Shown: piece after piece, positions 51,591-62,992 of the stretch
Layout of the letters: every line of letters begins with the position of its first letter
Position numbering within the stretch: position 1 is the stretch's first letter
Source: Xylaria sp. FL1777
Taxonomy: Eukaryota; Ascomycota; Sordariomycetes; Xylariales; Xylariaceae
DNA: 64,000 nt
Assembly: GCA_022578965.1 (NCBI GenBank)
Contig: MU400507.1
Location: forward strand, 62,001 to 126,000
Direction of reading: 5' to 3'
Notes under the pieces: generated by a model
The model's input: the letters and a program-made list of their open reading frames with translations, nothing else
Database searches by the model: none
Told to the model about the DNA's origin: nothing
Program-made: the position numbers and the translations under genes

Positions 51591-53085
51591 ATTTTTTTGT
51601 AAAATATTGCCTTTATATACGCAGGTTATAATCTTTAAATAAGCATAAAAAACTGTTTTAATAATTTTTAATTCTATTGTTATTTAAATAGTTGTATTAC
51701 TTATAAAAACAACAAGTTTTATTTAAAGAAAACTTATTTAAGCATTTTTAGCAGTTATATATACTGCTTAAAAAATAATAGTTATACTTATAATATATAA
51801 GCATACTTGCTAAAAGCTAAAGCGCGTTATACTTTAAACACAAAAAATTATAGCTGCTATTTTTAATTTATAGCTTAACTAAAAGCAAAGCACTTTTTGC
51901 AAACATTAGCTAAAAGCATTTTATATTCTGCGGCCTTAAATAAACACTTTAAACTTTGTTACTTATAGTATTATAAAGCGCAATAAGTAAGCTATTTTAT
52001 AAAATTAACTGCAATATTACACTTATGTTTATTATAACATAAAAATTAAACGTTTTTTACGTATAATTAGCAGCAGTAATAATAAACTTTATAATTAAAT
52101 AATCTTTATTTTAGCTTAAAACAAAATTAAAGTTATAATTGTTTAAAGCATTTTAGTATTTTGTTTTTATTGCAATACTATATTGCAAACATTTTTTTAT
52201 AGTTGCTTTTATTAAATAATAAACAAAAAGAACTACTAAAAAGCCTATTAAATTAAGGCCTAGCTTAAACTTAAGCTTTTTAAAACTTAAACAAAAATAG
52301 TTTTTTTTTAAGTTCTGCAGCTTGTAATATAATTAATAAGCAATTTTAAATAAGAACTGCTTAAGCGTTAAGTTTTATTTATTAATATCTAAGTTTATTA
52401 TATTTTAGTTGCATTGCTTTAATATATTAAGTTGCTATTTTGCTTATTATAAAATAGTATTACTATTTTAAAATATCTTTTAAACAAAAAAAACGCTTTA
52501 AATATAAAACAAATAAAAAACCTTTTTTTTAAACTAATTAATTAATAAAATAGTAAAATAATTATTAAACTTATATTAGCTAATACTATAGTTTGCAGCA
52601 ATTTAAATTAAAGTGCTATATATATAGTTATAAAAGCGTTAATTAAACTAGCAATATTTTAAGCAGTAAAAAAAGTCCTAGTAAACTATAAGCTGCTTAA
52701 ACAAGGATTTTTTTAGTAAATGCAAGTTTTATTATAATAATAGCTCTTTAATAAAGTTTAAATGCATGCTAGTTTATAGTATATTAAAAAATTTCTTAAA
52801 ACGCTTATTATTATTGTTAATAATTTTCTTAAACTATTAAAGCTGCTATTTATAAGTTAACTTTATACTAAAAATTAAGTAAATTATATTATAGTTTATA
52901 AAAGCATTAAATAAGTACTTAAACTTAGGTTCTTTAGTTTTAAAGTTTTTTTTGTTATAATAAGTATGTAACTATTGTTTTAATAACAGTAAAACAACTA
53001 AAGCTATACGTTGTTTTATAAAGTTTATACTAATAAACGTTATAAATAAGTTATTAGCTATATAGTTTGCTAATATTGCATAGTT

Positions 53086-53112
53086 ATTATTATTATTATT
53101 ATTATTATTAAT
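53086..53112. repeat. (ATT)n microsatellite
   Basis: A run of about nine ATT units in AT-rich DNA. Confidence 0.9.
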
Positions 53113-53472
53113 AAAGAGTTTTGCGTAGTTATATGCTATATTTAAAGAAAAGCTAAAAAAGCTAAAGTTAAACCGTAATTAAAGCTTTATTTAACTACAA
53201 AATCTAGTAAATATATCTTCATTTTTAAATTTCTCAAAAAAATTAAGCATATCTTTAATTATTTTGCTAACATATTATTTAAATGCTTTTTTATTAGCAT
53301 AAAACAACTAGCTTAACTTTTCAAGGTATTTTTTGCATTCTTTTAACATTTTTACTTAAACTATAAAATATATTATGCTTTTAAAAATAGCTTTAAGTAT
53401 TTAAGTTGCATAAATAGAGTTTAAAGGGGCTATTTTTAGTGCTACTTAAAAATAGCCGTAATTATTTCAGGT

Positions 53473-54096
53473 TTAGTTGCTTTTTTTGCAAATAATAGTG
53501 CTATTGTTTAATTTAGCTTTTTTAGCACTAACTAACTTATAGTTTAAAATAGAAGTTTTATTTAAATCTAAAGTTTTAACATTATAATAATAACTATAAT
53601 TAGTGTTATATTTTTTAGTATTATGTTTTTTAGTGTTGTATTCCTTAGTGTTATATTTCTTAATGTTATGTTCTTTAGTATTATGTTCTTTAGTATTGTG
53701 TTTTTTAGTATTATATTCTTTAGTATTATGTTTTTTAGTGTTATGTTTTTTAGTGTTATATTCTTTAATGTTATGTTTTTTAGTGTTATATTCTTTAGCG
53801 TTAATTAGCTTGTAATTAAAAGCGGAAGCTTTATACTTAAGCTTTTTTAAATCTAAAGTTTTAACATTATTATAATAACTATAATCAGTATTATATTCTT
53901 TAATATATTTATACTTAAATCCTTTTAAATTTAGAGTTTTAATATTATCGTAGTTATTATAATTAGTGTTATATTCTTTAGCATATTTATACTCGAATTT
54001 TTTTAAATCTAGAGTTTTAATATTATTATAGTTATTATAATTAAGTTTATTACTGTTTTTAATAAGCTGTTTTAGTTCATTTTTAGCAGCAAGCAT
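53473..54096 (-). other. Open reading frame of 207 codons built from two nested repeats, status unknown
   Basis: On the minus strand an intact ORF starts MLAAKNELKQLIKNSNK and contains four copies of a 26-residue unit (NYNNYDNIKTLDLKKFEYKY type), with a block of five-residue repeats (KEYNT, KKHNT, KEHNT, about 14 copies) between the third and fourth. It is Lys/Asn/Tyr-rich, and its 15 bp units (TTCTTTAGTGTTATG) have a period divisible by three. Such length without a stop is unusual in this AT-rich block, but repeat structure alone can keep a frame open. No domain is recognised. It may be a fossil of a repeat protein, or a still coding gene; I cannot decide. Confidence 0.4.
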
Positions 54097-54465
54097 ATTT
54101 TAGTTTCTTATTTTCTCGGTAAGCTGAATTTATGTAGCTAAATAAATAAAAGCGTTATTAAGGTAGCCTAATAAATAAAAGCGTTATTAAGGTTAAAAAA
54201 GGAAAAGGAGTATTGCTTCGTTAATATATAATAGCAAAGTAAAAAATCAAAAGAAGCAAAGCTTTAATAAAATATTAGCTTTGTTATTTTGCAACAATTT
54301 AAATAATTACCTTACTTAGAAAAAGTAAGCAAAATTAATCATAAAATATTTTTTGCAGCAAATTTAACACTATTACTTAGTAAATAGCTAAAATGTTAAA
54401 AGTATAATAAATAAAAAGTTAAAGCTATTTAATTTACTTAACAAAAAGCTAAGTATGAAATAAGT

Positions 54466-54785
54466 ATAAACTAGCAAAAATAAATAAACTAGCAAAAATA
54501 AACAAACTAGCAAAAATAAATAAACTAGCAAAAATAAATAAACTAGCAAAAATAAACAAACTAGTAAAAATAAAAACTAGCAAAAATAAACAAACTAGCT
54601 AAATAAACAAACTAGCAAAAATGAAAACTAGCAAAAATAAACAGATTAGCAAAAATAAACAGATTAGCAAAAATAAACAAACTAGCAAAAATAAACAAAC
54701 TAGCAAAAATAAACAAACTAGCAAAAATAAACAAACTAGCAAAAATAAACAAACTAGCAAAAATATATAAACTAGCAAAAATATA
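54466..54785. repeat. Minisatellite of AAACTAGCAAAAATAAAC units
   Basis: About seventeen nearly identical 18 bp units, a few with deletions. This is the most homogeneous array in the window, suggesting recent expansion or conversion after RIP. Confidence 0.85.
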
Positions 54786-55814
54786 TATAAGTTAAAACTA
54801 ATATAAGTTAATTAAGCAAAAGGTTTAAGTAAACTTATTAACTAAAAAAAATATTGCTAATATATTTGTTAATAAAGAAACACTTATAAACTAAAAGAAT
54901 TTTTGCTAATATATTTGTTAATAAAAAAACATATATAAACTAAAAAATGCGTTACTAAAGACCTTTTAATTAAAAAGATTATTATTAATATATTTATTAA
55001 CTAAAAAACATCTATAAACTAAAAAATATATTGCTAAAAACCTATTAATTAAAAAAATTATTACTAATATACTTATAAACTAAAAAATACATTATTAAAA
55101 ACCTATTATTAAAAAATATATTAGCTAAAAAACGCATAATTAAAAAATATATAAAATATAAAACGCATTAATTTAAATAACACATTAAAAAAGCTTTAAG
55201 CTTAAAATATTTATAAGCAAAAACCATAATACTAAAGCAACTATAAAAGATAAATATTTAAGCTTTTATTATTATAAAGCTATAAAAACTAAAAAGTTTA
55301 ACTTATATATAGTTATAGCTTAATTAAAAAACATTTATATATACATTTTATTTATATAACATTATATATTGTTTATTTATAATATAATATAAACTATGTT
55401 TAAAAGCTTTTTATACTTTCTTTTAGCTTTTTAGCTAAAGTTGTTATTTTTTTTTTTAAAACTAAAGGTTTGCAAAAATACGCAAATTAGTTAAGCTTAA
55501 AAATGTTATATAGTATAGCTTATATAGCCATTTTTATAGCACTTATTACATTTGAGCAGCATTTAAACAGTTATTAAAATGTTAAAAATAAATTAATTAA
55601 TGTTTTTAGTTGTTATATAAGCAACATAAATAAAACAATAAAAGAACGCATTATATGCTTTTATACACTTAATAATATTAAAACAGCTATAAGCTTTGTA
55701 TAATAGTACTTAAAGGTAAACTAAGCAACGTATTAAATATTTCTTGGGATTTTAGCTAACAAAATAAAATAAAAACAGTTTCCTTTTATAAAATAAGTGA
55801 TTATACCTTAAAGC

Positions 55815-56055
55815 TAAAATAATAACAGCAATAATAATAACAGCAATAATAATAACAGCGATAATAATAACAGCAATAACAATAAAACAGAATTTAATAA
55901 TAAAACAGAATTTAAACAATGGAACTAAATCTAATAATAGAACTAAATCTAATAATGAAACTAAATTTAACAATAAAACTAAAAATAACAGCAGTATTAA
56001 CAACAATAATACTAATAACAATAATACTAATAATAATAGCAATACTAAAAACAAA
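55815..56055 (+). repeat. Asn-codon-rich tandem repeats
   Basis: Units AATAATAATAACAGC (15 bp), then AATAATAAAACAGAATTT, then AACTAAATCTAATAATAG. On the plus strand they read as Asn/Ser/Thr/Lys-rich peptides with a frame change near 55,925; the minus strand gives a hydrophobic ORF (55,752-56,060) that is most likely a shadow. Confidence 0.65.
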
Positions 56056-56399
56056 GGCAATTTATATATTACACTTAAGCGCTTAGTAAGCTAAAGGTTT
56101 AGCTAAAACAAAAATATGTTTTAAACAAAAAAACAAGCTTACTTAATCTTAAATAAACTTAGGTTTAAAAAACAATACATAATTTAATATATAATAACAC
56201 TAATTGTTATTTAAAGTTTTATACCTTTTTACTAAAAGTTATATAATTAGTTGCTTATAATTTACATTAAGTTATAATATATATATATATAATTATAACA
56301 CAAGTATTTATTTAAGTAGGTTTGCTTTATATATATATATGTATATATACGCTAAAGTAAATAATACTGCTTTTAGTTAATTAATTAAAGTTAATTAGT

Positions 56400-58255
56400 T
56401 AAGTTATTAAAACTAACTTATAGTAGCTAGCTATGTTTAATTAGCTTAATTTAATATGCTTTTTTAATTAAAGCGCTATAGATTTTTTAATTACTAAAAT
56501 TAGAATTACTTTAAAACTTACTGTTTTTAGTGTTTTATAAGCTATAAATTCGAAAATCTTATATAAATCTTTTCTTAAAATTAGCAAACTTGCATAAAAC
56601 TCTTTATACTTATGTTTTAAAGCTAATAAAGGTTAATAAATATATAAAAAAGTTAACTTCGGTTAATTAATGAAGTTATGCTTAATAGCTATAAAGCATA
56701 TTAAGCTTATTTAATAAACTAGGCATAGTGCTAAAACGCGCTAAGTTTACTAAATTTTAGTTTATATTAAGTTTTACCTTTACTGCAAATAAACTTTAGC
56801 GTAGCTAATAATCACTAAAATTAAGTAATTTTAATTAACTAATTAGCTAACTATATTAAGTTTACTACATATAATAATTACGCAAAAAGCTATAGCTGCT
56901 AAAATTAAATAATTTTAATTTTAACATATATTAAGCTAAAGTTTACTATATAAAGAGTTATAACTACTTATTTATTTATATACTACACTAATTAAACTAA
57001 TCTTAATTGCAAGTTAGTTTAACGTATAACTATTAATATTTAAAGGCATTTATATATTACTTAGTAGTAAAAAAGTAATGATATGCTATAAACTATTGTT
57101 AATACAGAAGGTTTTAGCGATTATATATCTACTGGTTAACTGTGCAAGCTATAAACCAAGCACTGGAAGTACAAAAGCATCTACCGGTCAATTATTATGT
57201 GGGCTACAAACTAAGCACTTCGGAGTGCTAAGATGACATCAATTGCGCGGGCTACGCTAAGACATACAAAAGCATACGAAAGGCTGCACGGGCATCTCAA
57301 TTGCGCGAGCTATGCTAAGACATACAGAAGCGTACGAAAGGCTACGCGGGCATCTACTGGTCAATTATATAGGCTACAAACAAAGCACTAGGCTGTGCTA
57401 AGATGACGGGCTGTAAGCATCTATTGGTTAATCATGTGAGCATCTACTGGCAATTGCGCGAGCTATGCTAAAACATATAAAAGCATACAGAAAGTAAAAA
57501 ACAAAGCACTAAGGAGTGCTAAAATAACTAAGACTAGTAATTAATTATGTAGGCATTTACTAGTTAATTAAGTATACAAACAAAGCACTAAGAAATGCTA
57601 AAATAACTAAGTTTAATAGTGCACTTAATATTTATTAGTTAATTATATAAGCTATAAATAAAGCACTAAAAAGTGCTAAAACATATAAAAAGTAGCAGCA
57701 ATTGCACATTTATTAGTTAATTATATAAGCACTTACTAGTTAATTATATAAGCTATAAACTAAGACTAAAAGTGCTAAAATAACTAAGTTTAATAGTTAA
57801 TTATATAAGCTATAAGCATTTATTTATTAATTGCGTAAGCTATACTAAAAGTGCTAAAATTACTAAGTTTAAACGTTTATTAATTAATTATATAAACGTT
57901 TATTAGTTAACTATAAAGGTTATAAATTAAGCATTAAAAGTGCTAAAACATATAAAAGCATTAAGTATTTATTGCATATAAAAAGCAGCAAGCATTTATT
58001 ACTTGCAATTAATTATATAAGCATTTATAAATAAGTATATATAAGTAAGCACTAAAGTGCTAATTTAGCTAATTTAATAATTAATTAAATATAAAAGCAT
58101 TTACTTTTACTAGTTAATTAAGAACTAAGTATATAAGCTATAAGCTAAAATAACTAAATTTAGCAAAATTAATTGCACTAGGAGTGCTAAAATAACTAAG
58201 TGTTAATTTTGTGGGTTAATTATGTGAACATTTATTAAACTAAGCTAATACGGTT
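56400..58255 (+). repeat. Third, partial, direct copy of the arm element with un-RIPped satellite units
   Basis: From about 56,600 the plus strand parallels 1,590-2,000 (TTTTAAAGCTAATAAAGGTT and following), then enters the TTAGTTAATTATATAAGC satellite matching about 3,540-4,130. Monomers at about 57,110-57,490 keep GC-rich forms such as AATTGCGCGGGCTACGCTAA, GAAAGGCTGCACGGGCATCT and CTACTGGTCAATTATATAGG, while monomers further right are AT-biased. Homology stops near 58,255. Confidence 0.7.
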
Positions 58256-59030
58256 TATATAGAAGTTTTGCAGCAAAACTTTTGCTAAAGGTTAAGTTTA
58301 AAGCACTTAGTATATTAAATATCTTAATTAATATGCAAAAGTCTTTTAAGGGCTTATATATATTTATATTTTTAACAAGTAATATTAATAATTAATGCTA
58401 GTTTTATTAAGTTATTTTTATAGTAATTAAAGCTATATTTTTTATATTTAACTATTTTAGGAAATTTACTATTTAGAACATAACGCGCTAAGTTATTGCT
58501 AAAGGTTTACAGTTTAGTGCTAAACTTAAAATAAAAAAGTAACTATTAAACTATATAAACTTGCTTAAATAAAAAAACAACAATAAAATAGCAGCAAAAG
58601 AAAATGTATGCTAAGGACTATTTATAAGCATATAAGTAATTTTTATATAGCATATGTTTACTTTATTAAACTAGTAAGCTTTTTAAACATATAAAAACTT
58701 AATAAAGGTATGCTTTGTTTTATAATAATAATTGGCCTTTTTAGTAAGTTAAGTTTGTTATGTTTTAATGCTTATATTTAATCTATAATAAATTATAGCT
58801 ACAAACAATAGTTAACTTAAAAAAATTAAGGTTTTTTAAAAAATACTAAAGATCTTTTATTATTACTAATATTATTACTATTATTACTACTACTATTATT
58901 ATTATTACTACTACATTAGCAACTAATTATTTATATATACTAGGGCTTTATAAACAAACTTGATTTCTTTAGCTAAATATAATGGCTTAAATAATAATAT
59001 AAGGTATATATGTGTAGTTTATGCTTATTA

Positions 59031-59270
59031 ATGCTGCAATATATAGTTTCCCTTTAGGTGTTTTAATATGCTTTTTTTTGCTAGCATGCAAGTTTTAGCT
59101 TAAGTTATATAAAGCTGCAATGCAATATATAGCCTTTTTTTAGGTGTTTATACTGCTTTTTTTTGCTAGCGTGCTAGTTTTAGCTTAAGTTATATAAAGC
59201 TACAATATATAGTTTTTTTTTAAGTATTTATGTTTTGCTAGCAGTATATATGTTTTCTTTTAAGTATTAA
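59031..59270. repeat. Tandem repeat of about 115 bp, two to three copies
   Basis: Copies share GCAATATATAG, TTTTTAGGTGTTTATA, CTTTTTTTTGCTAGC and AGTTTTAGCTTAAGTTATAT. The last copy is shortened. Confidence 0.65.
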
Positions 59271-59454
59271 TGCTTTTTTTTGCGTTTTTTATTTATTTTG
59301 CAGCAAAAAGCAAACTAAAAAGTTTATGTTTTAGTTGCTTAATTATAAATAATTTCTTAAGTAAAACTAACCTTTATAAATAAGCAGCCTAAGTTTTAAA
59401 TATTTTATTAGGTTAAAACTTGATTTTTTTTATTGCTACTATTATATTATTATT

Positions 59455-59590
59455 TTTTATTATTTCTTTTTACTTTATATTACTTTTTTTTACTTTGCAT
59501 TATTTCCCTTTATTTTGCACTACTTTTTTTTACTTTGTACTACTTTTTTTTACTTTGTATTATTTTCTTTTACTTTGTATTATTTCGCAA
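59455..59590. repeat. Tandem repeat TTTTTTACTTTGTATTA, about six copies
   Basis: Units of about 20 bp differ by C/T changes (TGCATTA, TGCACTA, TGTACTA, TGTATTA). Confidence 0.75.
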
Positions 59591-60550
59591 GCATAACAAA
59601 AAACAACTATAGCAAATATAATCTTATAAAAGGCTATTAACGCTACTATTTATATTAGCAAAATAAAACTTATTTATATAATTGCTATATGCTTACTTTA
59701 TTAATTATAAGCTAACTAAAAGCTTTATAATTTATAATAGCAATTTTCTAGATTTCTTTTGTTTAAAAAAAAAAAAGATATATAATAGTAGTTTTTAGCT
59801 ATTAATTTTTAGTTAACTTAACAGTATTACTTTTGTTTTTAGTAATATTAACATTATACTTAATATTAAGCTTAAATTAGTTATTTTTTATAGATTTATT
59901 AAAAATAAGTTTTGTAGCATAATCTAAAATATATTAGCTTAGTACTTATAAAGCATATATGCTTTTAAGTTCAAGGTTTATTACGTAAGCTATTAATTCT
60001 GTTATAATAAAAGCACTAAAAAAATTACTAAAGTTTACGCAAAAGCATACGCTTAAGTTAACAAAAAAGCAACTTAAGCAAATATTTAAAAGCAAAATAA
60101 ATAAAGTAATAAGTATAAAAAAATAAAAAGCAGTATATAAAGTAAATTAAGTAAATTGCGTTTAAAATTAAAAGTATAGCATATAACTAAAGCTAGTTTT
60201 TTAAAAGAAAATTTAACATAAAAAAATAAAAAGCAGTACACAAAGTAAATTACGTTAAATTACATTTAAAGTTAAAAGTATACTATAGCATACTTATAAC
60301 TAAAGCTAGTTTCTTAAGAAAAGATTTAATTTTATTTATTTATTTAGAATACAATAATCTGTTATGCCAAAAGTTCATATAGTTGCAAGTAGTATACAAA
60401 TAGTTGCAGTTAATAGCTAATATCTACAAGTAATTACAGCTAGATATATGTTTCCTTGGCCAATAATAGCGGCCTCAACAAATAACACATCTGCAGGCAG
60501 GTGTAAGGCAATGTAGAGAGGCATAAGTACTACTGCAATGTAGAGGCACA

Positions 60551-60605
60551 TGTATATGCATATGCAGAAGTATATGCATATGCAGAAGTATATGCATATG
60601 CACAG
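60551..60605. repeat. Tandem repeat GTATATGCATATGCAGAA
   Basis: Three 18 bp units immediately inside the border of the second AT block. The core TATGCATA is palindromic. Confidence 0.85.
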
Positions 60606-60609
60606 GTAC

Positions 60610-60690
60610 TCCTAAGACAACTCCCGAGACATGTCTCAAGAGCTGAAACTATACCCAAAAATGGCAAATCGAGACCCCAGCAGGAAAGGT
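60610..60690 (+). repeat. Third copy of the AT-block border motif
   Basis: Contains ACATGTCTCAAGAGCTGAAA, then CCCAAAAATGGCAAATCGAG and ACCCCAGC. These align with ACATGTCTCAAGAGCTAAGA, CCCAAAATGGCAAATCAAGA and CTCCAGC read on the minus strand at 33,330-33,395, and with the more mutated left copy at 11,635-11,701. The orientation is the same as at the left block: AT-rich DNA before it, normal DNA after it. Confidence 0.75.
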
Positions 60691-61417
60691 GACCCGGTCT
60701 TTGTCTGGATCGTTATCATGAAAAGCCTGCTTTGGGCGTGATGTGACCGGCTAACCCAGTGTTTTATCGCGGCTTGAGAGATTAGCCGAATACTCTGTAT
60801 ATATATTCTAGGCCAGCCTCAGAGGCGGCAGCTGAACCAATTGGACTATACAGGACCTTGGCAGCCCTAGTAGATTATTGTATTCTGAATATCACCATAT
60901 TCCAAGCCCTTGATCAGCCTTTGTTATAGATGGTGAGATTTATGTGAGCATATAACGGTCGCTTCTTAATGGTTCGACCGGGTCGCAGAAAAGAGAGCAG
61001 ACCTGAAGCCGATGACCGCAGCGCCGCGAGCTAGCCCTTCACATCTCCTGTGTGATGCGTGGCTTTGGCCTCGTGATTTGTCAGGGACCTTCTCAGTTGA
61101 TACGTGTCGGCCAAAAGGGGCATGTTGAGGACGTTATGCGTCACGAACAAGGAAGATTCTCGAAACAGTAGGCTCGACGATAGGACAGCTCGGTATGAAT
61201 CAGGGGCGCCAGCGTCAACTGTCATGATTTGTTAGGATATCCTGGGCTGCCTCATAGCGCGCCTTGGGTCTCTACTATAATAAAGGCTCAACTATATTTG
61301 AAGGCTTGCTGCCGCTTCTTTTGTTGATCTAAGACACGCCTGGCTTGCCTTTGTTTGACTACAACCTAGCTTTACCCCTTGCCAGAGCCCCAATCACCGC
61401 CGCCCACCTCTCCTACT
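60691..61417. other. Normal-composition DNA upstream of the two-exon gene
   Basis: No gene recognised; the minus-strand ORF at 61,031-61,225 has no family feature. CTATAATAAAGG at about 61,275 could be a TATA-like element of the following gene. Confidence 0.4.
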
Positions 61418-62072
61418 ATGTCCGGGGCTCAAGTGTCTGAAGACTCGGTGGCGAGATATGAGCTAGCAGGACAGTGGATGTTACACGAGGCCAACGAAAA
61501 TATTCATATTGGCAATCAGATCCAAGTCGAGGAAGACGTTACGCAGGACACAACAGAAACTGGCGGTAGCAGCCGGAATGCGAGCAGTACAACCCCGGAT
61601 AATAAAGACCGCAACAATGATAGCGAATCAGCGATAGGAGAGAGGAGCCGAATCGAAGAGGCGGCTGAATCTTTGCTACAACTCTCTCGGGATAATACGT
61701 AGGCCGCAGCTAACCATTCCATAGGCGCTGGCCACGGCCTAGCCGGTGACAGCAGCCTTTATAATAGCCCTGTGCCGCTTATGAAGCTGTATCGACAAGG
61801 TGGTGGCTATGGTGAGGAGTGAGTTCTCGCGATACTATCTATGTTTTGACCGATCCTGGAGTTGGCTAACCAGCATCAGCTCTACCAGATCACAAGGCAT
61901 GCCGGCCAAAAGACGCCGAGTCCAGGGTAACGATTCGCCGCCCAAGCGAAAAAAGAGATCAGACGACCTGATTTTCACTGTTAGTGCGGTTCATATAAGA
62001 AGAGGAGGAGGAGGGGGAGGTGAGGCTGAAGCATTAAGCTACGACAGTATGGTACTGCCGTGTACAGTGTAG
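61418..62072 (+). CDS. Hypothetical basic nuclear-type protein, two exons, 157 aa
   Basis: Proposed exons 61,418-61,698 and 61,880-62,072. The intron has a GTAGGC donor, a GGCTAAC branch-like site and a CAG acceptor 9 bp after it, and joins the two ORFs in frame. Exon 1 codes an acidic region (MSGAQVSEDSVARYELAGQW, later EEAAESLLQLSRDN). Exon 2 codes a strong bipartite nuclear localisation signal (AKRRRVQGNDSPPKRKKR) and ends with a Gly run. No domain is recognised. It could be the N-terminal part of a longer accessory or transposon-borne gene that was truncated. The DNA lies in a gene-poor zone next to the AT block. Confidence 0.4.
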
Positions 62073-62363
62073 GTACGGTACCGGTATCTACATTAGGTTA
62101 GGTACTAGATAGCTACAGTAAGTACATAACCAATTGCCAAGAGTGCAGGCTTCCATCCAGTACACCTAGTGCAGTTTACGATCAGGATGACAAAGGTATT
62201 AAGTCTCTTTAGAATCTATGTGCTGTGGTCAGGACTGTAGAATTGTGATTGTACCGTTTTTTTTAATGGCAGGCTGATTGATTGATTTATAATCTCTATT
62301 GTGTAAAAAGAACACTGTGTGTATCTTATATATTTATTTTGAGGTGATAGTATTAAACTCAAT

Positions 62364-62441
62364 GGGCATGTGGTTTAATGGTAACAACCGGGATCTCATT
62401 ACATGGCAACCGGGACGTCGGTTCAAATCCGACCATGTCCA
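62364..62441 (+). tRNA. tRNA-like gene, possible tRNA-Glu(CTC) with 9 bp intron, atypical
   Basis: The acceptor stem is GGGCATG with CATGTCC (one G-U pair) plus discriminator A. An A-box-like TGGTTTAATGG and a perfect-looking B box GGTTCAAATCC are present. The T arm is ideal (GTCGG, loop TTCAAAT, CCGAC), and TTTTT follows at 62,445. The anticodon arm is odd: a four-pair stem CCGG/CCGG encloses 18 nt. If U33 is 62,394, the anticodon is CTC (Glu), and a 9 nt intron (about 62,399-62,407) after position 37 would restore a seven-base loop. The variable loop is only about 3 nt. It may be a diverged or pseudo-tRNA, or the head of a tRNA-derived SINE. Confidence 0.55.
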
Positions 62442-62776
62442 AAATTTTTCCAGATTTCCTTTTTAGGTCAATTCTTCATGATCCTACTACTAGATCAATT
62501 TTAAGCAGAGCACCACCATGCACTTCTGACAATTCCCCCGCAGCTCTGCACCCAAGCCATTTCTTTAGTATCAGATTCTATTATCATTAATCACATACAA
62601 TTACACCAGAACGTAAATTAATAATGGAAAGTTTTAACAGTGCTATCTAGCCTTTAAGATAGACATACTTTTTCTATAGGGGGGTCTCCCAGCCCTCCCT
62701 GTCGCATAGACTTGCTACTGTTAAAAGAACCTCCTAGCCATTTTAGTTCTCATTCTCCCACAAGGCTTTCGCAACT

Positions 62777-62992
62777 GCCATGGCCTCCTCTGTAACTGCC
62801 ATAGCCTCTGCAATTGCTAGAGCCTTTGCAACTGCTGCCTTTGCAACTGCTGCCTTTGCAACTGCTGCCTTTGCAACTGCTATAGCCTCTTCTGTAACTG
62901 CTATAGCCTCTTCTGTAACTGCTATAGCCTCTTCTGTAACTGCTATAGCCTCTGCAATTGCTAGAGCCTTCGCAACTGCCATGGCCTGATGT
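62777..62992 (-). repeat. Ala-rich coding-type minisatellite with mirror order
   Basis: Plus-strand units GCCTTTGCAACTGCT (15 bp, four copies) and ATAGCCTCTTCTGTAACTGC (21 bp, three copies) are flanked on both sides by GCCTCTGCAATTGCTAGAGC. On the minus strand a 90-codon ORF (62,743-63,015) reads AVAKAAVAKA and AIAVTEEAIAVTEEA, amphipathic helix-like repeats. All unit lengths are multiples of three. It may be an exon of an unrecognised gene. Confidence 0.6.

Larger units (their letters stand above)
39187..56399. other. AT-rich RIP-type block, no intact gene recognised
   Basis: Seventeen kilobases of very AT-rich DNA, beyond the part shared with the left arm as visible in this window. Only short or repetitive ORFs survive. 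Fossil or repeat features inside it are listed separately. Part of it may be the continuation of the repeat that lies left of the window. Confidence 0.7.
58256..60609. other. AT-rich tail of the second block, no gene recognised
   Basis: Low-complexity DNA with a trinucleotide ATT/ACT tract at about 58,860-58,920. From about 60,360 onward G and C rise gradually. Confidence 0.6.
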